The notes beneath the pieces were generated by a model. It saw only the letters and a list, made by a program, of their open reading frames with translations, did not search any database and was not told where the DNA came from. The position numbers were made by a program, and so were the translations under genes. A stretch of DNA of 64,000 nt, taken from the NCBI GenBank assembly GCA_050952935.1, contig JBMNLS010000002.1:372001-436000 (forward strand), written 5' to 3'. Shown in pieces: positions 41,724-50,430 of this stretch. The stretch comes from UBA6115 sp050952935 (lineage in GTDB: Bacteria; Bacillota; Clostridia; Christensenellales; Aristaeellaceae). The stretch's first letter is position 1. Each line of letters begins with the position of its first letter.

Positions 41724-41758
41724 GCCAATATTATTAATGTGTTTGATAGGAGCGATTC

Positions 41759-42871
41759 ATGGTTTATAACCGGATTAAGCATGTGCTGCCCTACTTCCGC
41801 TTTCAGGGGCGTTTTGTGGACGCCAGCGAGGTGCGCTCGGGCAATGTGAACTGCACCTATGTTCTGAACTACCGGGATGGGGAACTGAACCGCAGCTATA
41901 CGCTGCAGAAGCTTAATACCTACGTGTTCAAAAACCCTCGGGGCGTGATGAGCAACATCGCTGCCATCACCGACCACCTTAGGCGCGGCATCAGCCCGGA
42001 GGAGGGGGACGCACAGCGCCAGGCGCTGGAAGTAATCCGCACCCATGACAATGATGTGATGCTTCAGGATGGAGAGGGGGGAATTTGGCGTGCCTATGCC
42101 TATATCGAGGATGCCTTGGCCCTTGACATGGTGGAAAACCTGTCGCAGATGGAGGAGGTGGGCCACGCCTTTGGCCGTTTTCAAAGGTTGCTGGCGGATT
42201 TTCCTGCGGACAGGCTGTTTGTCACCATTCCTGATTTCCACCACAGCACCAAGCGCTTTTACGCTTTTGTGCGTGCGGTGGACAAGGACAAGGCCGGGCG
42301 GGTGGCGGAGCTGGAGGATGAGATCGAGTTTTTCTTTGAGCGCCGCAGGATGCTGGGGGAAATTGTGAAGCTGCTGGATCAGGGCGTGCTGCCCCTCAGG
42401 GTCACCCATAACGACACCAAGTCAAACAATGTCCTGCTTGATCAGAAAACCGGCAAGGCCCTGTGCGTGATCGACCTGGACACGGTGATGCCGGGTTCCT
42501 CGCTGTATGACTATGGGGACGGGGTACGCTTTGGCGCTTCGGACGCCCGGGAGGATGAGCCGGATGTCAGCCGTGTCAGCCTCAACATGGACAAAGCTCG
42601 GGCTTTTACCCGGGGTTTTGTGCAGGAGACGGCGGGATTTTTAAGTGATGAGGAACTAAGCCGTTTGCCCCTTGGCATCAAGGTGATCACGGCGGAGTTG
42701 GCCATGCGCTTTTTGACCGATTATCTGGATGGCGACCCGTATTTCAAGGTGGATTACCCTGAGCATAACCTGGTGCGCGCCCGGGCGCAGATGGCGCTGC
42801 TGAAGGACATTGAGCGCAAGGAAGAGGCCCTGTACCGGATGGTGCGGGAGGATGTGGTGCGCTACAGTTAA
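41759..42871 (+). CDS. APH-fold phosphotransferase, N-acetylhexosamine kinase (NahK)-like
   Basis: 370 residues, cytosolic kinase of the aminoglycoside-phosphotransferase fold. Seen: N-terminal GNVNCTYVLNY and YTLQKLNTYVFKNP (nucleotide lobe with Lys), Brenner motif THNDTKSNNVLLD (catalytic Asp near 220) and metal-binding VIDLDTVMPGSSLYDYGDGVRFGAS (near 242). The N-D-T-K-x-N-N and D-L-D-T-V-M-P-G forms match NahK, which phosphorylates GlcNAc or GalNAc at C1 in host-glycan use, and homologous sugar kinases. This would suit a glycan-eating gut bacterium. TAGGAG precedes ATG 41759. The stop overlaps that of thiN on the other strand. Confidence 0.85.
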   Translation: MVYNRIKHVLPYFRFQGRFVDASEVRSGNVNCTYVLNYRDGELNRSYTLQKLNTYVFKNPRGVMSNIAAITDHLRRGISPEEGDAQRQALEVIRTHDNDVMLQDGEGGIWRAYAYIEDALALDMVENLSQMEEVGHAFGRFQRLLADFPADRLFVTIPDFHHSTKRFYAFVRAVDKDKAGRVAELEDEIEFFFERRRMLGEIVKLLDQGVLPLRVTHNDTKSNNVLLDQKTGKALCVIDLDTVMPGSSLYDYGDGVRFGASDAREDEPDVSRVSLNMDKARAFTRGFVQETAGFLSDEELSRLPLGIKVITAELAMRFLTDYLDGDPYFKVDYPEHNLVRARAQMALLKDIERKEEALYRMVREDVVRYS

Positions 42872-43497
42872 GGTGGCGAGCTTCCAATAGCGATCAGCAG
42901 CACGCCTTCGCGCACCGACACGCTGAAGGCTTGTCCGGTGGCGGCGTTGCTCACCCCCAAAGGGGTGAAGGGGTCAAGGCGGGCCTCTGTCAGCGGATAT
43001 TTAAGCCCCTTGAGCGTGACGCCAAGGGTTTCATTCCCCTGGCAGAATACGGACACCACCGTGCCCGCCCGCAGGGGCGGGAAGCGCAGGGCGCCATTGG
43101 ATAGCGCATAGATGGTGACGCGGGGAGCGATGATCATGCCGTGCAGCCCTTCCCGGGCCAGGCCTGCCAGGGTTTGCAGGTTGGCCAGGCTATGGTCCAG
43201 CCGGCTGCCCGTGGCCCCATAAAGCCTGAAACGGCGGTAGCCCCGCGCCTTCGCGAAGCTTAGCGCCAGGGCCATGTCGGTCAGATCCTTGTTTTCGGGG
43301 AAGCGCAGCCGCGCTACCCCTTTGGGCAGCCTTGTGATAGAATCCATATCGCCCAGCACCGCCTGGGGCTTGATGCCCAGGGCATGCAGGGTGTCAAAGC
43401 CGCCGTCAGCGGCGATGAGCATATCCCCGGGCCTGGGGATAAGGCCTCTGGCGGTAAAATCGCCAGCGCCCACGATGTATGCCCTGCCCTGTGCCAT
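42868..43497 (-). CDS. thiN: thiamine diphosphokinase
   Basis: 209 residues; transfers pyrophosphate from ATP (AMP released) to thiamine, giving thiamine diphosphate, the cofactor of Dxs encoded elsewhere in the window. Seen: GDMLIAADGGFDTLHALGIKPQAVLGDMDSI near 24-55 in consecutive blocks, PENKDLTDMALALSFA (near 70) and the YGATGSRLDHSLANLQ segment (near 95), all family marks with the substrate-binding Asp residues. ATG 43497 has GGGGGG 6 nt upstream. Divergent from radA. No thiamine riboswitch is seen. Confidence 0.93.
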   Translation of the reverse strand: MAQGRAYIVGAGDFTARGLIPRPGDMLIAADGGFDTLHALGIKPQAVLGDMDSITRLPKGVARLRFPENKDLTDMALALSFAKARGYRRFRLYGATGSRLDHSLANLQTLAGLAREGLHGMIIAPRVTIYALSNGALRFPPLRAGTVVSVFCQGNETLGVTLKGLKYPLTEARLDPFTPLGVSNAATGQAFSVSVREGVLLIAIGSSPP

Positions 43498-43556
43498 GCG
43501 AGTCCCCCCATTCTGTTACTGTGTATTATACCCCAAAGGGTGAGAAAGGGAGTGCC

Positions 43557-44957
43557 TTGAAAGGAAAAAGCCCTAAATCTGTCTATGTTTGCACCGCCTG
43601 CGGCTACGAAACGCCCCGCTGGATGGGCAAATGCCCGGGCTGTGACGCTTGGAACAGTCTGGAAGAAACCCTGCCCCAGAAGGCGGATGCCGCCAAGAAG
43701 CCTGATAAGCGCCCCGGCGGCACCGGGGAAAGTGAAGCCATGCTGGCGGATATCTTATCCGGAGAACAGATCCACCAATCCACCGGCATTCCGGAGTTTG
43801 ACCGGGTGCTGGGGGGCGGCGTGGTGGAAGGCTCGCTGATGCTCATCGGCGGGGAGCCGGGGGTGGGCAAAAGCACGCTGCTTTTACAGGTTTGCGCCAA
43901 CCTGGCGGGGATGGGCAAGCGCGTGCTGTACATCACGGGGGAGGAAAGCGCCCGGCAGCTGAAGCTGAGGGCAGAGCGCCTGAAGGTGGAGGAGCACCCC
44001 ATGATGGTGCTGGCGGAAAACGCCATGGACGCCATCGCGGCGAAGCTGGAAGCCCTTCAGCCGGAGTATGTGGTGGTGGACTCCATCCAGACCATGTACC
44101 GGCCGGATATGGCCTCTGCGCCGGGCAGCGTAAGCCAGGTGAGGGAGAGCGCTTCGCTGCTGATGCGCCATGCCAAAACCACGGGCTGTGCCATCATGAT
44201 GGTGGGCCATGTAACCAAGGAGGGGGCCATCGCCGGCCCCCGGGTGCTGGAACACATGGTGGATGTGGTGTTGTACTTTGAGGGAGACTATAAGCGGGAA
44301 TACCGCTTGCTTAGGGCTAATAAGAACCGCTTTGGTTCGGTGAACGAGCTGGGCCTGTTTGAAATGACGGGCGAGGGCATGCGGGCGGTGGAGAACGCTT
44401 CGGAGACGCTGCTGCAAAACCGGGCTGCTGGCATCTCCGGCTCCGTGGTGTTTTGCGGCATGGAGGGAAGCCGCCCCATGCTGGTGGACCTGCAGGCGCT
44501 GGCGGCCCAGTCTTTTTATGCGTCTCCCAAGCGCACGGTGAACGGCATGGATCAGGGCCGGGTGGCCCTGCTGCTGGCCGTGCTTGAAAAACGGGCGGGG
44601 CTCAGGCTGTATAATCAGGATGTGTATATCAACGTAGCGGGGGGCCTAAGCCTGGATGAGCCGGCGGCTGACCTGGCGGTGTGCTTGGCTGTTGCCTCTT
44701 CTCTCTCTGACAAAACCTTGCCTCAGGATGTGGCCGCTATGGGGGAGGTGGGCCTTTTGGGTGAGGTGCGTTCCATCCCCCACATGGAGCGCAGGCTGGC
44801 TGAGTGCGCCCGGATGGGCTTTGCCCAGGTGATCTGCCCCAAGGACAGGCTGGGCCGAATAAAAGCCCCGAAGGGTGTGAAGCTGATGCCGGTCGCCACC
44901 CTGTCCCAGGCGGTGGCGGCGCTGCATTTGATGGCGGTTGAGGCGAAAAAACCGTAA
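43557..44957 (+). CDS. radA: DNA repair protein RadA
   Basis: 466 residues, RecA-like ATPase that promotes branch migration and processing of recombination intermediates. Domains in order: C4 zinc finger VCTACGYETPRWMGKCPGCDAW (in parts, residues 11-32), RecA-like core with Walker A GGEPGVGKSTL (near 100), Walker B YVVVDSIQTMY (near 170), KNRFG motif (near 257) typical of RadA, and a C-terminal Lon-protease-like domain (INVAGGLSLDEPAADLAVCLAVASSL). TTG 43557 was chosen: AAAGGGAG is 4 nt upstream and the ATG at 43479 lies inside thiN on the other strand. Confidence 0.95.
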   Translation: MKGKSPKSVYVCTACGYETPRWMGKCPGCDAWNSLEETLPQKADAAKKPDKRPGGTGESEAMLADILSGEQIHQSTGIPEFDRVLGGGVVEGSLMLIGGEPGVGKSTLLLQVCANLAGMGKRVLYITGEESARQLKLRAERLKVEEHPMMVLAENAMDAIAAKLEALQPEYVVVDSIQTMYRPDMASAPGSVSQVRESASLLMRHAKTTGCAIMMVGHVTKEGAIAGPRVLEHMVDVVLYFEGDYKREYRLLRANKNRFGSVNELGLFEMTGEGMRAVENASETLLQNRAAGISGSVVFCGMEGSRPMLVDLQALAAQSFYASPKRTVNGMDQGRVALLLAVLEKRAGLRLYNQDVYINVAGGLSLDEPAADLAVCLAVASSLSDKTLPQDVAAMGEVGLLGEVRSIPHMERRLAECARMGFAQVICPKDRLGRIKAPKGVKLMPVATLSQAVAALHLMAVEAKKP

Positions 44958-45027
44958 AAAATCATTGGGGAATGAAACAAAATGTCCCGCTTGCGCGTCT
45001 ATATGGTTGAGGGAGACATAATTTCTC

Positions 45028-45056
45028 TTGCCTTATTGTCTCAAATTGGTTATATT
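45028..45056 (+). promoter_or_regulatory. promoter of the peptidoglycan-binding protein gene
   Basis: TTGCCT (45028-45033), 17-bp spacer, TATATT (45051-45056). Confidence 0.65.
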
Positions 45057-45109
45057 ATTTGACGACAATCTATTTTAATCGTGTTTCAACAATTGCAAGG
45101 GAGGATATT

Positions 45110-46465
45110 ATGAAAAAAAGATTGCTGGCATCTCTGATATGCCTGATTCTGCTGGTGGGCAGCCTGACAACCGCCATTGCGGCTTTTAAGCTGAAATATG
45201 GGGACGAAGGCGGCGCTGTTAGGCAAATTCAGAACCGCTTGAGACAGCTGAATTACTATTCTGATATTGCTGATGGTAAATATGGTTATTCTACTGTGGT
45301 GGCGGTGCGTGCGTTTCAGAGGAATAATGGTCTGAAAATGGACGGCATTGTAGGTCCGGCCACCTATACAAAGCTTTTTAGTTCAAGCGCCATTCCTATG
45401 CCGCCTTCCACCACGCCCATATCCCCTACGATACGCATTCAGTTTGGTCACGAGGGACCCGCTGTGACGATGCTTCAGGAAAAACTGTGGGAATTAAAAT
45501 ACTTTACTGGCGTTGTGGACGGTAAGTTTGGCTATACAACTAAATCGGCGGTGAGTGCGTTCCAGCAGGCCAATGGCCTGAAGGTTGATGGCATCGTGGG
45601 GAATGCCACCTGGGCGAAGCTCAACGATCCTTCTGCCATCCCTAAGCCCTCGACATTGGCCACTCCCAAACCCGGGGATGCAAGCGCTCGTGTTGTCTAT
45701 GGGCAAACAAACAACCTGGTCAAGCAAATTCAGGATAGGCTGACAGCCTTGGGCTATTATGAGGGTGCCATCGACAGCACCTTCGGTTATTCAACCTACC
45801 AGGCCGTTCGCGATTTCCAGGCGGTTAATAACCTGCAGGTTGACGGCATCGTAGGCTCCATCACCTGGCATAAGATGATGGATGGTTCGGCCCTTCCCAA
45901 GCCTCCCCCGACCGTTCCTGCCCCTGGCCCCCTGCGGCTTGAGCTTGGGTCAACAGGCCTTTTGGTGCAGCAGGTGCAGGAGAAGTTGATAGAGCTGAAA
46001 TACTATGGCGGTCCTTTGGACGGCAAGTATGGCTATTCCACTGTGACAGCTGTGCGGGCTTTCCAGCAGGTCAACGGTGTGACGGCTGACGGTATTGTGG
46101 GCCAAAAAACCTGGGACAAGATGATGAAAGGCTCACCCCTGCCCAAGCCTGCCGACATCCCGGTGCCCGTGCCTACTCTGAAGCCCACCCCAACGGGTAC
46201 CCCTAAACCTACCGCTACCCCCACGCCTCCGGGGACAGGCATCAAGCTGAGATACGGCATGAAGAGTGTTTTGGTGGGGCAGGTGCAGGAGCGGCTGAAG
46301 GCCCTGGGCTACTACGGTGCTGGTATTGATAATGCTTTCGGTTATTCAACCTATCTGGCGGTGCGCAGCTTCCAGCGCTACAATGGCTTGAAGGTGGATG
46401 GTGTGGTGGGGCCTGCCACCTGGCGGGCGATGATGAGCCCCAGCCCCGTGTACAAGCCCAAGTAA
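45110..46465 (+). CDS. secreted protein made of five peptidoglycan-binding repeats
   Basis: 451 residues: signal peptide (RLLASLICLILLVGSLTTAIA) and five PG_binding_1 domains of about 65-70 residues starting near 28, 109, 185, 266 and 375, each with the pattern V-x-x-I/L-Q-x-x-L-x-x-L-x-Y-Y, then F/Y-G-Y-S/T-T, AVR-F-Q, N-G-L, D-G-I-V-G-x-x-T-W. Pro/Thr linkers separate them, longest before repeat 5 (PTPTGTPKPTATPTPP). There is no catalytic domain, so it is a wall-binding structural or scaffold protein. ATG 45110 follows GGGAGG; the in-frame start at 45059 lacks a site. Single gene with its own promoter and terminator. Confidence 0.9.
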   Translation: MKKRLLASLICLILLVGSLTTAIAAFKLKYGDEGGAVRQIQNRLRQLNYYSDIADGKYGYSTVVAVRAFQRNNGLKMDGIVGPATYTKLFSSSAIPMPPSTTPISPTIRIQFGHEGPAVTMLQEKLWELKYFTGVVDGKFGYTTKSAVSAFQQANGLKVDGIVGNATWAKLNDPSAIPKPSTLATPKPGDASARVVYGQTNNLVKQIQDRLTALGYYEGAIDSTFGYSTYQAVRDFQAVNNLQVDGIVGSITWHKMMDGSALPKPPPTVPAPGPLRLELGSTGLLVQQVQEKLIELKYYGGPLDGKYGYSTVTAVRAFQQVNGVTADGIVGQKTWDKMMKGSPLPKPADIPVPVPTLKPTPTGTPKPTATPTPPGTGIKLRYGMKSVLVGQVQERLKALGYYGAGIDNAFGYSTYLAVRSFQRYNGLKVDGVVGPATWRAMMSPSPVYKPK

Positions 46466-46490
46466 TATTGATTTTAAAAAGACCTTTTTT

Positions 46491-46525
46491 GGGCTCCGCC
46501 ACCGCCGGCGGAGCCCCTGTTTTTT
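46491..46525 (+). terminator. rho-independent terminator
   Basis: GGGCTCCGCC (46491-46500) and GGCGGAGCCC (46507-46516), loop ACCGCC, then CTGTTTTTT. Confidence 0.92.
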
Positions 46526-46635
46526 GTCTGCAGACGAGAAAAACATTGACAGATTGACAAAACAGCGTATGATAGGAGATGAAATGAAGAGGATCGCAAA
46601 ATGAGGGGATGCCCCCTTCCCTTGAGGATTAAACC

Positions 46636-46658
46636 GTGGTATAATGAAACCACCGTGG
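46636..46658 (+). promoter_or_regulatory. extended -10 promoter within a small palindrome, hydrogenase operon
   Basis: TGGTATAAT (46637-46645) with GTGGT and ACCAC flanking it as an inverted repeat (GTGGTATAATGAAACCAC). No clear -35. The dyad over the -10 could be a repressor site. It lies about 110 bp before the first gene. Confidence 0.5.
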
Positions 46659-46752
46659 GACGAAAACGACCCGGCGGGATAGAAACGGAATTACCAATCT
46701 GTGTTGCCCCGCGATGGCGCGGAATAACGGGAATTGATGAGGCGATAAAGAA

Positions 46753-47130
46753 ATGACGATCAGGGAAATTGCAAACTGCCTGGATGCCCGCATGCTGTGC
46801 GGGGAAGACAGGATGCATGAGACGGTAACCAGCGCCTGCTGCTCAGACCTGATGAGCGATGCGCTGGCCTTTATTCATGAAAACGCCGCCCTGCTCACCG
46901 GCATCACCAATGCCCATGTGGTGAGAACGGCTGGCATTCTGGACCTGAAATGCGTGATTTTTGTTAGGGGCAAGGTGCCCCCGGATGATGTGCTGGAAAT
47001 GGCCAGGGAACATGGCCTGGCAACCATGACGGTGAACAAGACCATGTTCACCTCCGCCGGGCTTTTATATGAAAAGGGTCTGCGCGGGGCGCCCATGTGT
47101 TGGCCCTGCCGGGAAGAGGCGGAGAGCTAA
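46753..47130 (+). CDS. DRTGG-domain protein (first copy)
   Basis: 125 residues, small single-domain protein of the DRTGG type, thought to bind nucleotides or act as a regulatory module; no enzyme activity known. Seen: the N-terminal IREIANCLDARMLCGEDRM and the core VTSACCSDLMSDALAF, with TGITNAHVVRTAGILDLKCVIFVRG and the final ATMTVNKTMFTSAGLLYE. Several Cys residues (near 15, 29-30, 68 and 118-121) might hold a metal or cluster, but the pattern is not canonical. First gene of the long hydrogenase operon, 3 bp ahead of the HATPase gene. A second DRTGG protein is encoded at 48871. Confidence 0.85.
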   Translation: MTIREIANCLDARMLCGEDRMHETVTSACCSDLMSDALAFIHENAALLTGITNAHVVRTAGILDLKCVIFVRGKVPPDDVLEMAREHGLATMTVNKTMFTSAGLLYEKGLRGAPMCWPCREEAES

Positions 47131-47133
47131 GCG

Positions 47134-47550
47134 ATGATCAGCGCAGTGTATGAGGTGGAGCGCGGGGCCTATCATATCGCCGGTGAAGCCTCCGCCGATA
47201 TCAAGCGGCAGCTTAAGCAGCTGGGTGTCAGCCCAGCTACCCTGCGCCGGGTGGCGGTGACCTCCTATGAGATGGAGATGAACCTGATCATCCATAGCCT
47301 GGGGGGCGAGATGGGTCTGACGGTGGACAAGGACTGGATTACCCTGTCCTCCAAGGATAAGGGCCCGGGCATCGCCGACGTGACGCTGGCGATGAGCGAA
47401 GGCTATTCCACCGCTGATGATGATGCCCGCAGCATGGGCTTTGGCGCCGGGATGGGGCTGCCCAACATGAGGCGCAATGCCGATACCTTTGATATTCAAA
47501 GCCAGCTGGATGTGGGCACCCAGATTACCATCACCTTCAAGGTGATGTGA
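47134..47550 (+). CDS. orphan HATPase (RsbW/SpoIIAB-like) protein, first copy
   Basis: 138 residues forming a GHKL ATP-binding domain only. Seen: N box YEMEMNLIIHSLGG (near 45-58), G1 box DKGPGIADV and G2 box GFGAGMGLPNMRR. There is no dimerisation/His-acceptor domain, so it is like serine kinases of the RsbW or SpoIIAB group rather than a histidine kinase. Such proteins usually work with a STAS protein and a PP2C phosphatase; neither is encoded in this operon. Adjacent genes suggest it reads the redox state through the Fe-S protein that follows. Start ATG 47134, 3 bp after the previous stop. Confidence 0.88.
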   Translation: MISAVYEVERGAYHIAGEASADIKRQLKQLGVSPATLRRVAVTSYEMEMNLIIHSLGGEMGLTVDKDWITLSSKDKGPGIADVTLAMSEGYSTADDDARSMGFGAGMGLPNMRRNADTFDIQSQLDVGTQITITFKVM

Positions 47551-47561
47551 CAGGAGAGAGG

Positions 47562-48860
47562 ATGACGAGCCGATTTCATTCCGTCCGCCTGATCGAGGAT
47601 AAGTGCCGCGGCTGCACCAACTGCCTGAAGCACTGTCCCACCGAGGCCATCCGAGTGTATGACAAGCGCGCCCATATCATTGATGAGCGCTGCATTGACT
47701 GCGGTGAGTGCATCCGCATCTGCAATTATCACGCTAAAGTGGCCCAGACGGATACGCTGGAAGACATCAAGAGATTTCCCCACCCCATTGCTTTACCGGC
47801 GCCAACCCTCTACGGACAGTTCCGGCATCTGACGGACATCGGGGTGATACGGGAAGCGCTGATTGCCATTGGCTTTAAAGAGGTATTTGACGTGGCGCGG
47901 GGAGCGGATGTGACTACCTGCGCCATCCGGCGCGCCCTGCGGGATCCCCTGCGCCCGCGTCCGCTTATATCCTCCGCCTGCCCCACCATCACCCGCATCA
48001 TTCAGGTGCGTTTTCCGGCCCTGATCCCCAACATCATCCCCCTTCGCCAGCCCATGGAGATCGCAGCCCAGATGGCGCGCCGGGATTATGCCAAAGCCCA
48101 CCAGGTGGATCCCAAGGACATCGGTATTTTCTTCATCACCCCCTGTGCCGCCAAGATGACCGCCATCAGAAGCCCCATCGGACACGCCCGTTCAGCCGTG
48201 GACGGGGCCATTTCCGTGATGGAGATCTATGGCCATATTCATCCGCTGGTGGGCAAGATCAAGCCGGCAACCCGGCAGCATGATTTTTCCCCGTTCGGGA
48301 TAGGCTGGGCAGGGAGCGGCGGGGAGCTTGACGCGGCGGTGCCCCGCAACAGCATTGCCGTTGACGGGATTGAAAATGTGATCCGGGTGCTGGAAGAGGT
48401 GGACAACAACACGATCACCGATCTGGATTATTTTGAGGGCTCCGCTTGTCTGGGGGGCTGTGTGGGGGGGCCGCTCAACTATGAGAATAACTACCTGGCC
48501 CGCAACACCATTCAGATGATTCAGAATGCCATGCCCAACACCACCCCGGAAGAGCTGGTGAGAAGCGCCGATCTGAACCAGGACGATCTTTATTTTGACC
48601 AGGAAATTCTGCCCAATGACAGCATGAAGCTGCATGAGAGCATTGCCAGCGCCATTGAGCGGATGGAGGAGATGAACCGCATCATTGAGAATCTGCCCGG
48701 CTATGACTGTGGCTCCTGTGGTTCGCCCACCTGCCGCTCTTTCGCGGAGGACATTGTCAGGGGCAATGTCAACGAAAATGACTGTATCTACATCCTTAAG
48801 GACACCTTGAAGGTGATGGCCCAGAAGATGGTGAGTATTTCCAAGACCAGGCGGGAGTAG
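47562..48860 (+). CDS. sensory-type [FeFe]-hydrogenase-like protein (group C-like)
   Basis: 432 residues. Two N-terminal [4Fe-4S] sites (CRGCTNCLKHCP and CIDCGECIRICN, residues 14-50), then a hydrogenase H-cluster domain with SSACPTI (L1), TPCAAKM (L2) and CLGGCVGG (L3): the four H-cluster cysteines are kept but TSCCPxW, MPCxxKxxE and the third-loop GGG are changed. The C-terminus has YDCGSCGSPTCRSFAEDI, another Fe-S motif (near 400). These changes and the small regulatory neighbours match the putative H2/redox-sensing hydrogenases (HydS-like) rather than a catalytic one. ATG 47562 follows GGAGAGAGG. Confidence 0.85.
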   Translation: MTSRFHSVRLIEDKCRGCTNCLKHCPTEAIRVYDKRAHIIDERCIDCGECIRICNYHAKVAQTDTLEDIKRFPHPIALPAPTLYGQFRHLTDIGVIREALIAIGFKEVFDVARGADVTTCAIRRALRDPLRPRPLISSACPTITRIIQVRFPALIPNIIPLRQPMEIAAQMARRDYAKAHQVDPKDIGIFFITPCAAKMTAIRSPIGHARSAVDGAISVMEIYGHIHPLVGKIKPATRQHDFSPFGIGWAGSGGELDAAVPRNSIAVDGIENVIRVLEEVDNNTITDLDYFEGSACLGGCVGGPLNYENNYLARNTIQMIQNAMPNTTPEELVRSADLNQDDLYFDQEILPNDSMKLHESIASAIERMEEMNRIIENLPGYDCGSCGSPTCRSFAEDIVRGNVNENDCIYILKDTLKVMAQKMVSISKTRRE

Positions 48861-48870
48861 GAGGGTTTTT

Positions 48871-49218
48871 GTGACGGTAAAGGATTTGATGGCGTTGCTT
48901 GATGCCCGGCTTTTGACAGAGGGCTTGCCCACCTCCCGGGAGGTAAAAAGCGGCTATGTGTGCGACCTGCTAAGCTGGGTGATGGCCAAGGGCCAGGCGG
49001 GCATGGCCTGGATCACCGTGCAGACCCACATGAATGTGGTGGCGGTGGCTAGCCTCCACGAGATGGCCTGTGTGATCCTGCCTGATAACATCACCATGGA
49101 TGAGGGGCCGCTGTCCAAGGCCGCAGAAGAGGAGATCGTTGTCCTCACCACCCCGCATTCCGCCTACGAGCTGTGCGGACGGCTCCACGCCAGCGGGCTA
49201 AAAGCGCCCGGGGCCTGA
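48871..49218 (+). CDS. DRTGG-domain protein (second copy)
   Basis: 115 residues, related in layout to the first copy at 46753: VKDLMALLDARLLTEGLPTSREVKSGYVCDLLSWVM, then AGMAWITVQTHMNVVAVASLHEMACVILPDNI and VVLTTPHSAYELCGRLHASG. It has fewer cysteines. GTG start at 48871 behind GGAGGG. The stop is directly followed by the GTG of the PHP gene, so the two are coupled. The role is unknown; DRTGG proteins are frequent companions of bifurcating hydrogenase operons. Confidence 0.85.
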   Translation: MTVKDLMALLDARLLTEGLPTSREVKSGYVCDLLSWVMAKGQAGMAWITVQTHMNVVAVASLHEMACVILPDNITMDEGPLSKAAEEEIVVLTTPHSAYELCGRLHASGLKAPGA

Positions 49219-49905
49219 GTGCTGTATTACGACCTGCACATTCACAGCTGCCTGTCGCCCTGCGCGGATGAGGACATGACCCCCTGCAATGTCTGCGCCA
49301 TGGCGGCGCTCAAAGGCCTTGACCTGATCGCCCTGACCGATCACAATACAGGGGGCAACCTGCCGGCCTTTGAACAGGCGGCGCGGGAGCAGGGGTTGGT
49401 TTTCCTGCCGGGGATAGAAGTATGCACGGCGGAGGAGGTGCACATCCTCACCTATTTTGCCCAGGTGGACGCGGCCTGTGCCATGGGGGCCTGGTGCAAA
49501 GAGCAACTGATGGGCCAGAAGAACAAACCCCAGTTCTTTGGCAGCCAGCGTCTGATGACAAGCCGGGATGAACCCCTGGGCGAGGAGGATGCCCTGCTGA
49601 TTGGCGCCCTGGCGGCCGATTTGGAGGAGGTCTGCCGCAAAGCCAGGAGCCTGGGTGGTGTGCCGGTGCCGGCTCATGTGTTCCGCAGCTTTGGTTTAAT
49701 GACGGTGCTGGGTTTTTTCCCGCCGGATGCCGGGTTTAAAGCGGCGGAGGCAAAGCCCGGTGAAACGCTGCCGGCGGGTATTCTGCCCCTTCACTCCTCA
49801 GACGCCCACACCCTGGGCGATATCGCCGAGCGGGAGCAGGCTTTGCCTCTGACCATCCGAACCCCCCAAGCGGCGCTGGATTTCATCAGGACGGGTTCCC
49901 TTTAA
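49219..49905 (+). CDS. PHP-domain metal-dependent phosphoesterase
   Basis: 228 residues. Motif I DLHIHSCLSPCADEDM (near 5-20), motif II TDHNTGGNLPAF (near 40), GIEVCTAEEVHILTYF (near 72) and HSSDAHTLGDI (near 195) supply the His/Asp metal ligands of PHP phosphoesterases. The substrate is unknown; family members cleave polynucleotide 3'-ends, phosphorylated sugars or histidinol phosphate. It recurs in hydrogenase operons of Clostridia. GTG start chosen as it is the first codon after the DRTGG stop and conserves the MLYYDLHIH opening. Confidence 0.88.
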   Translation: MLYYDLHIHSCLSPCADEDMTPCNVCAMAALKGLDLIALTDHNTGGNLPAFEQAAREQGLVFLPGIEVCTAEEVHILTYFAQVDAACAMGAWCKEQLMGQKNKPQFFGSQRLMTSRDEPLGEEDALLIGALAADLEEVCRKARSLGGVPVPAHVFRSFGLMTVLGFFPPDAGFKAAEAKPGETLPAGILPLHSSDAHTLGDIAEREQALPLTIRTPQAALDFIRTGSL

Positions 49906-49959
49906 GCAAAAGGTTTAAGATACCCCAATCAATCATCAAAGAAAGAAGGAAAGGCGTTC

Positions 49960-50430
49960 ATGGAAGTAACACAGGACAAGTACGCACAGCTGCAAAAGGT
50001 CATCGACGAGCACAAAGATCAGAAAGGGGCGCTGATGCCCGTCATGCAGGCCGCTCAGGATATTTTTGGCTGTCTTCCTCAGGATGTGCAGATCAAAATT
50101 GCCGAGGGTCTGGACATCACGCTGAGTGAAGTGTATGGCGTGGCCACCTTCTATTCCCAGTTTGCGCTGGCGCCCAAGGGTGAAAACATCATCACCGTTT
50201 GCCTGGGCACTGCCTGCTATGTCAAGGGCGCACAGGCAATTCTGGATAAGATTTCTGATATCCTGGATGTCAAGCCCGGCGGTACCACGAAAGACGGCAA
50301 GTTCACCCTGGATGCCACCCGGTGCGTGGGCGCCTGCGGCCTGGCCCCGGTCATCATCATCAATGATGATGTTCATGGCCGGGTGACCCCTGAGGATGTG
50401 CCCGCTATTCTGGCGCAGTACGAGGACTGA
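49960..50430 (+). CDS. hydC: NuoE-like [2Fe-2S] subunit of bifurcating hydrogenase
   Basis: 156 residues, HydC/HndA-type subunit. Thioredoxin-like ferredoxin with the four ligand cysteines: CLGTACYVKGA (near 86-91) and CVGACGLAP (near 122-126). Seen also: LMPVMQAAQDIFGCLP and LSEVYGVATFYSQF, typical of NuoE. It passes electrons between HydB and the [FeFe] subunit when the complex oxidises NADH and reduced ferredoxin together to make H2, or the reverse. The start has GAAAGG upstream (49946-49952 region). One-base overlap (TGATG) with the next gene. Confidence 0.93.
   Translation: MEVTQDKYAQLQKVIDEHKDQKGALMPVMQAAQDIFGCLPQDVQIKIAEGLDITLSEVYGVATFYSQFALAPKGENIITVCLGTACYVKGAQAILDKISDILDVKPGGTTKDGKFTLDATRCVGACGLAPVIIINDDVHGRVTPEDVPAILAQYED

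Noticed and set aside
42868..43560. Thiamine riboswitch near thiN
   Set aside because: No THI-box sequence is visible upstream, and the intergenic gap is too short.
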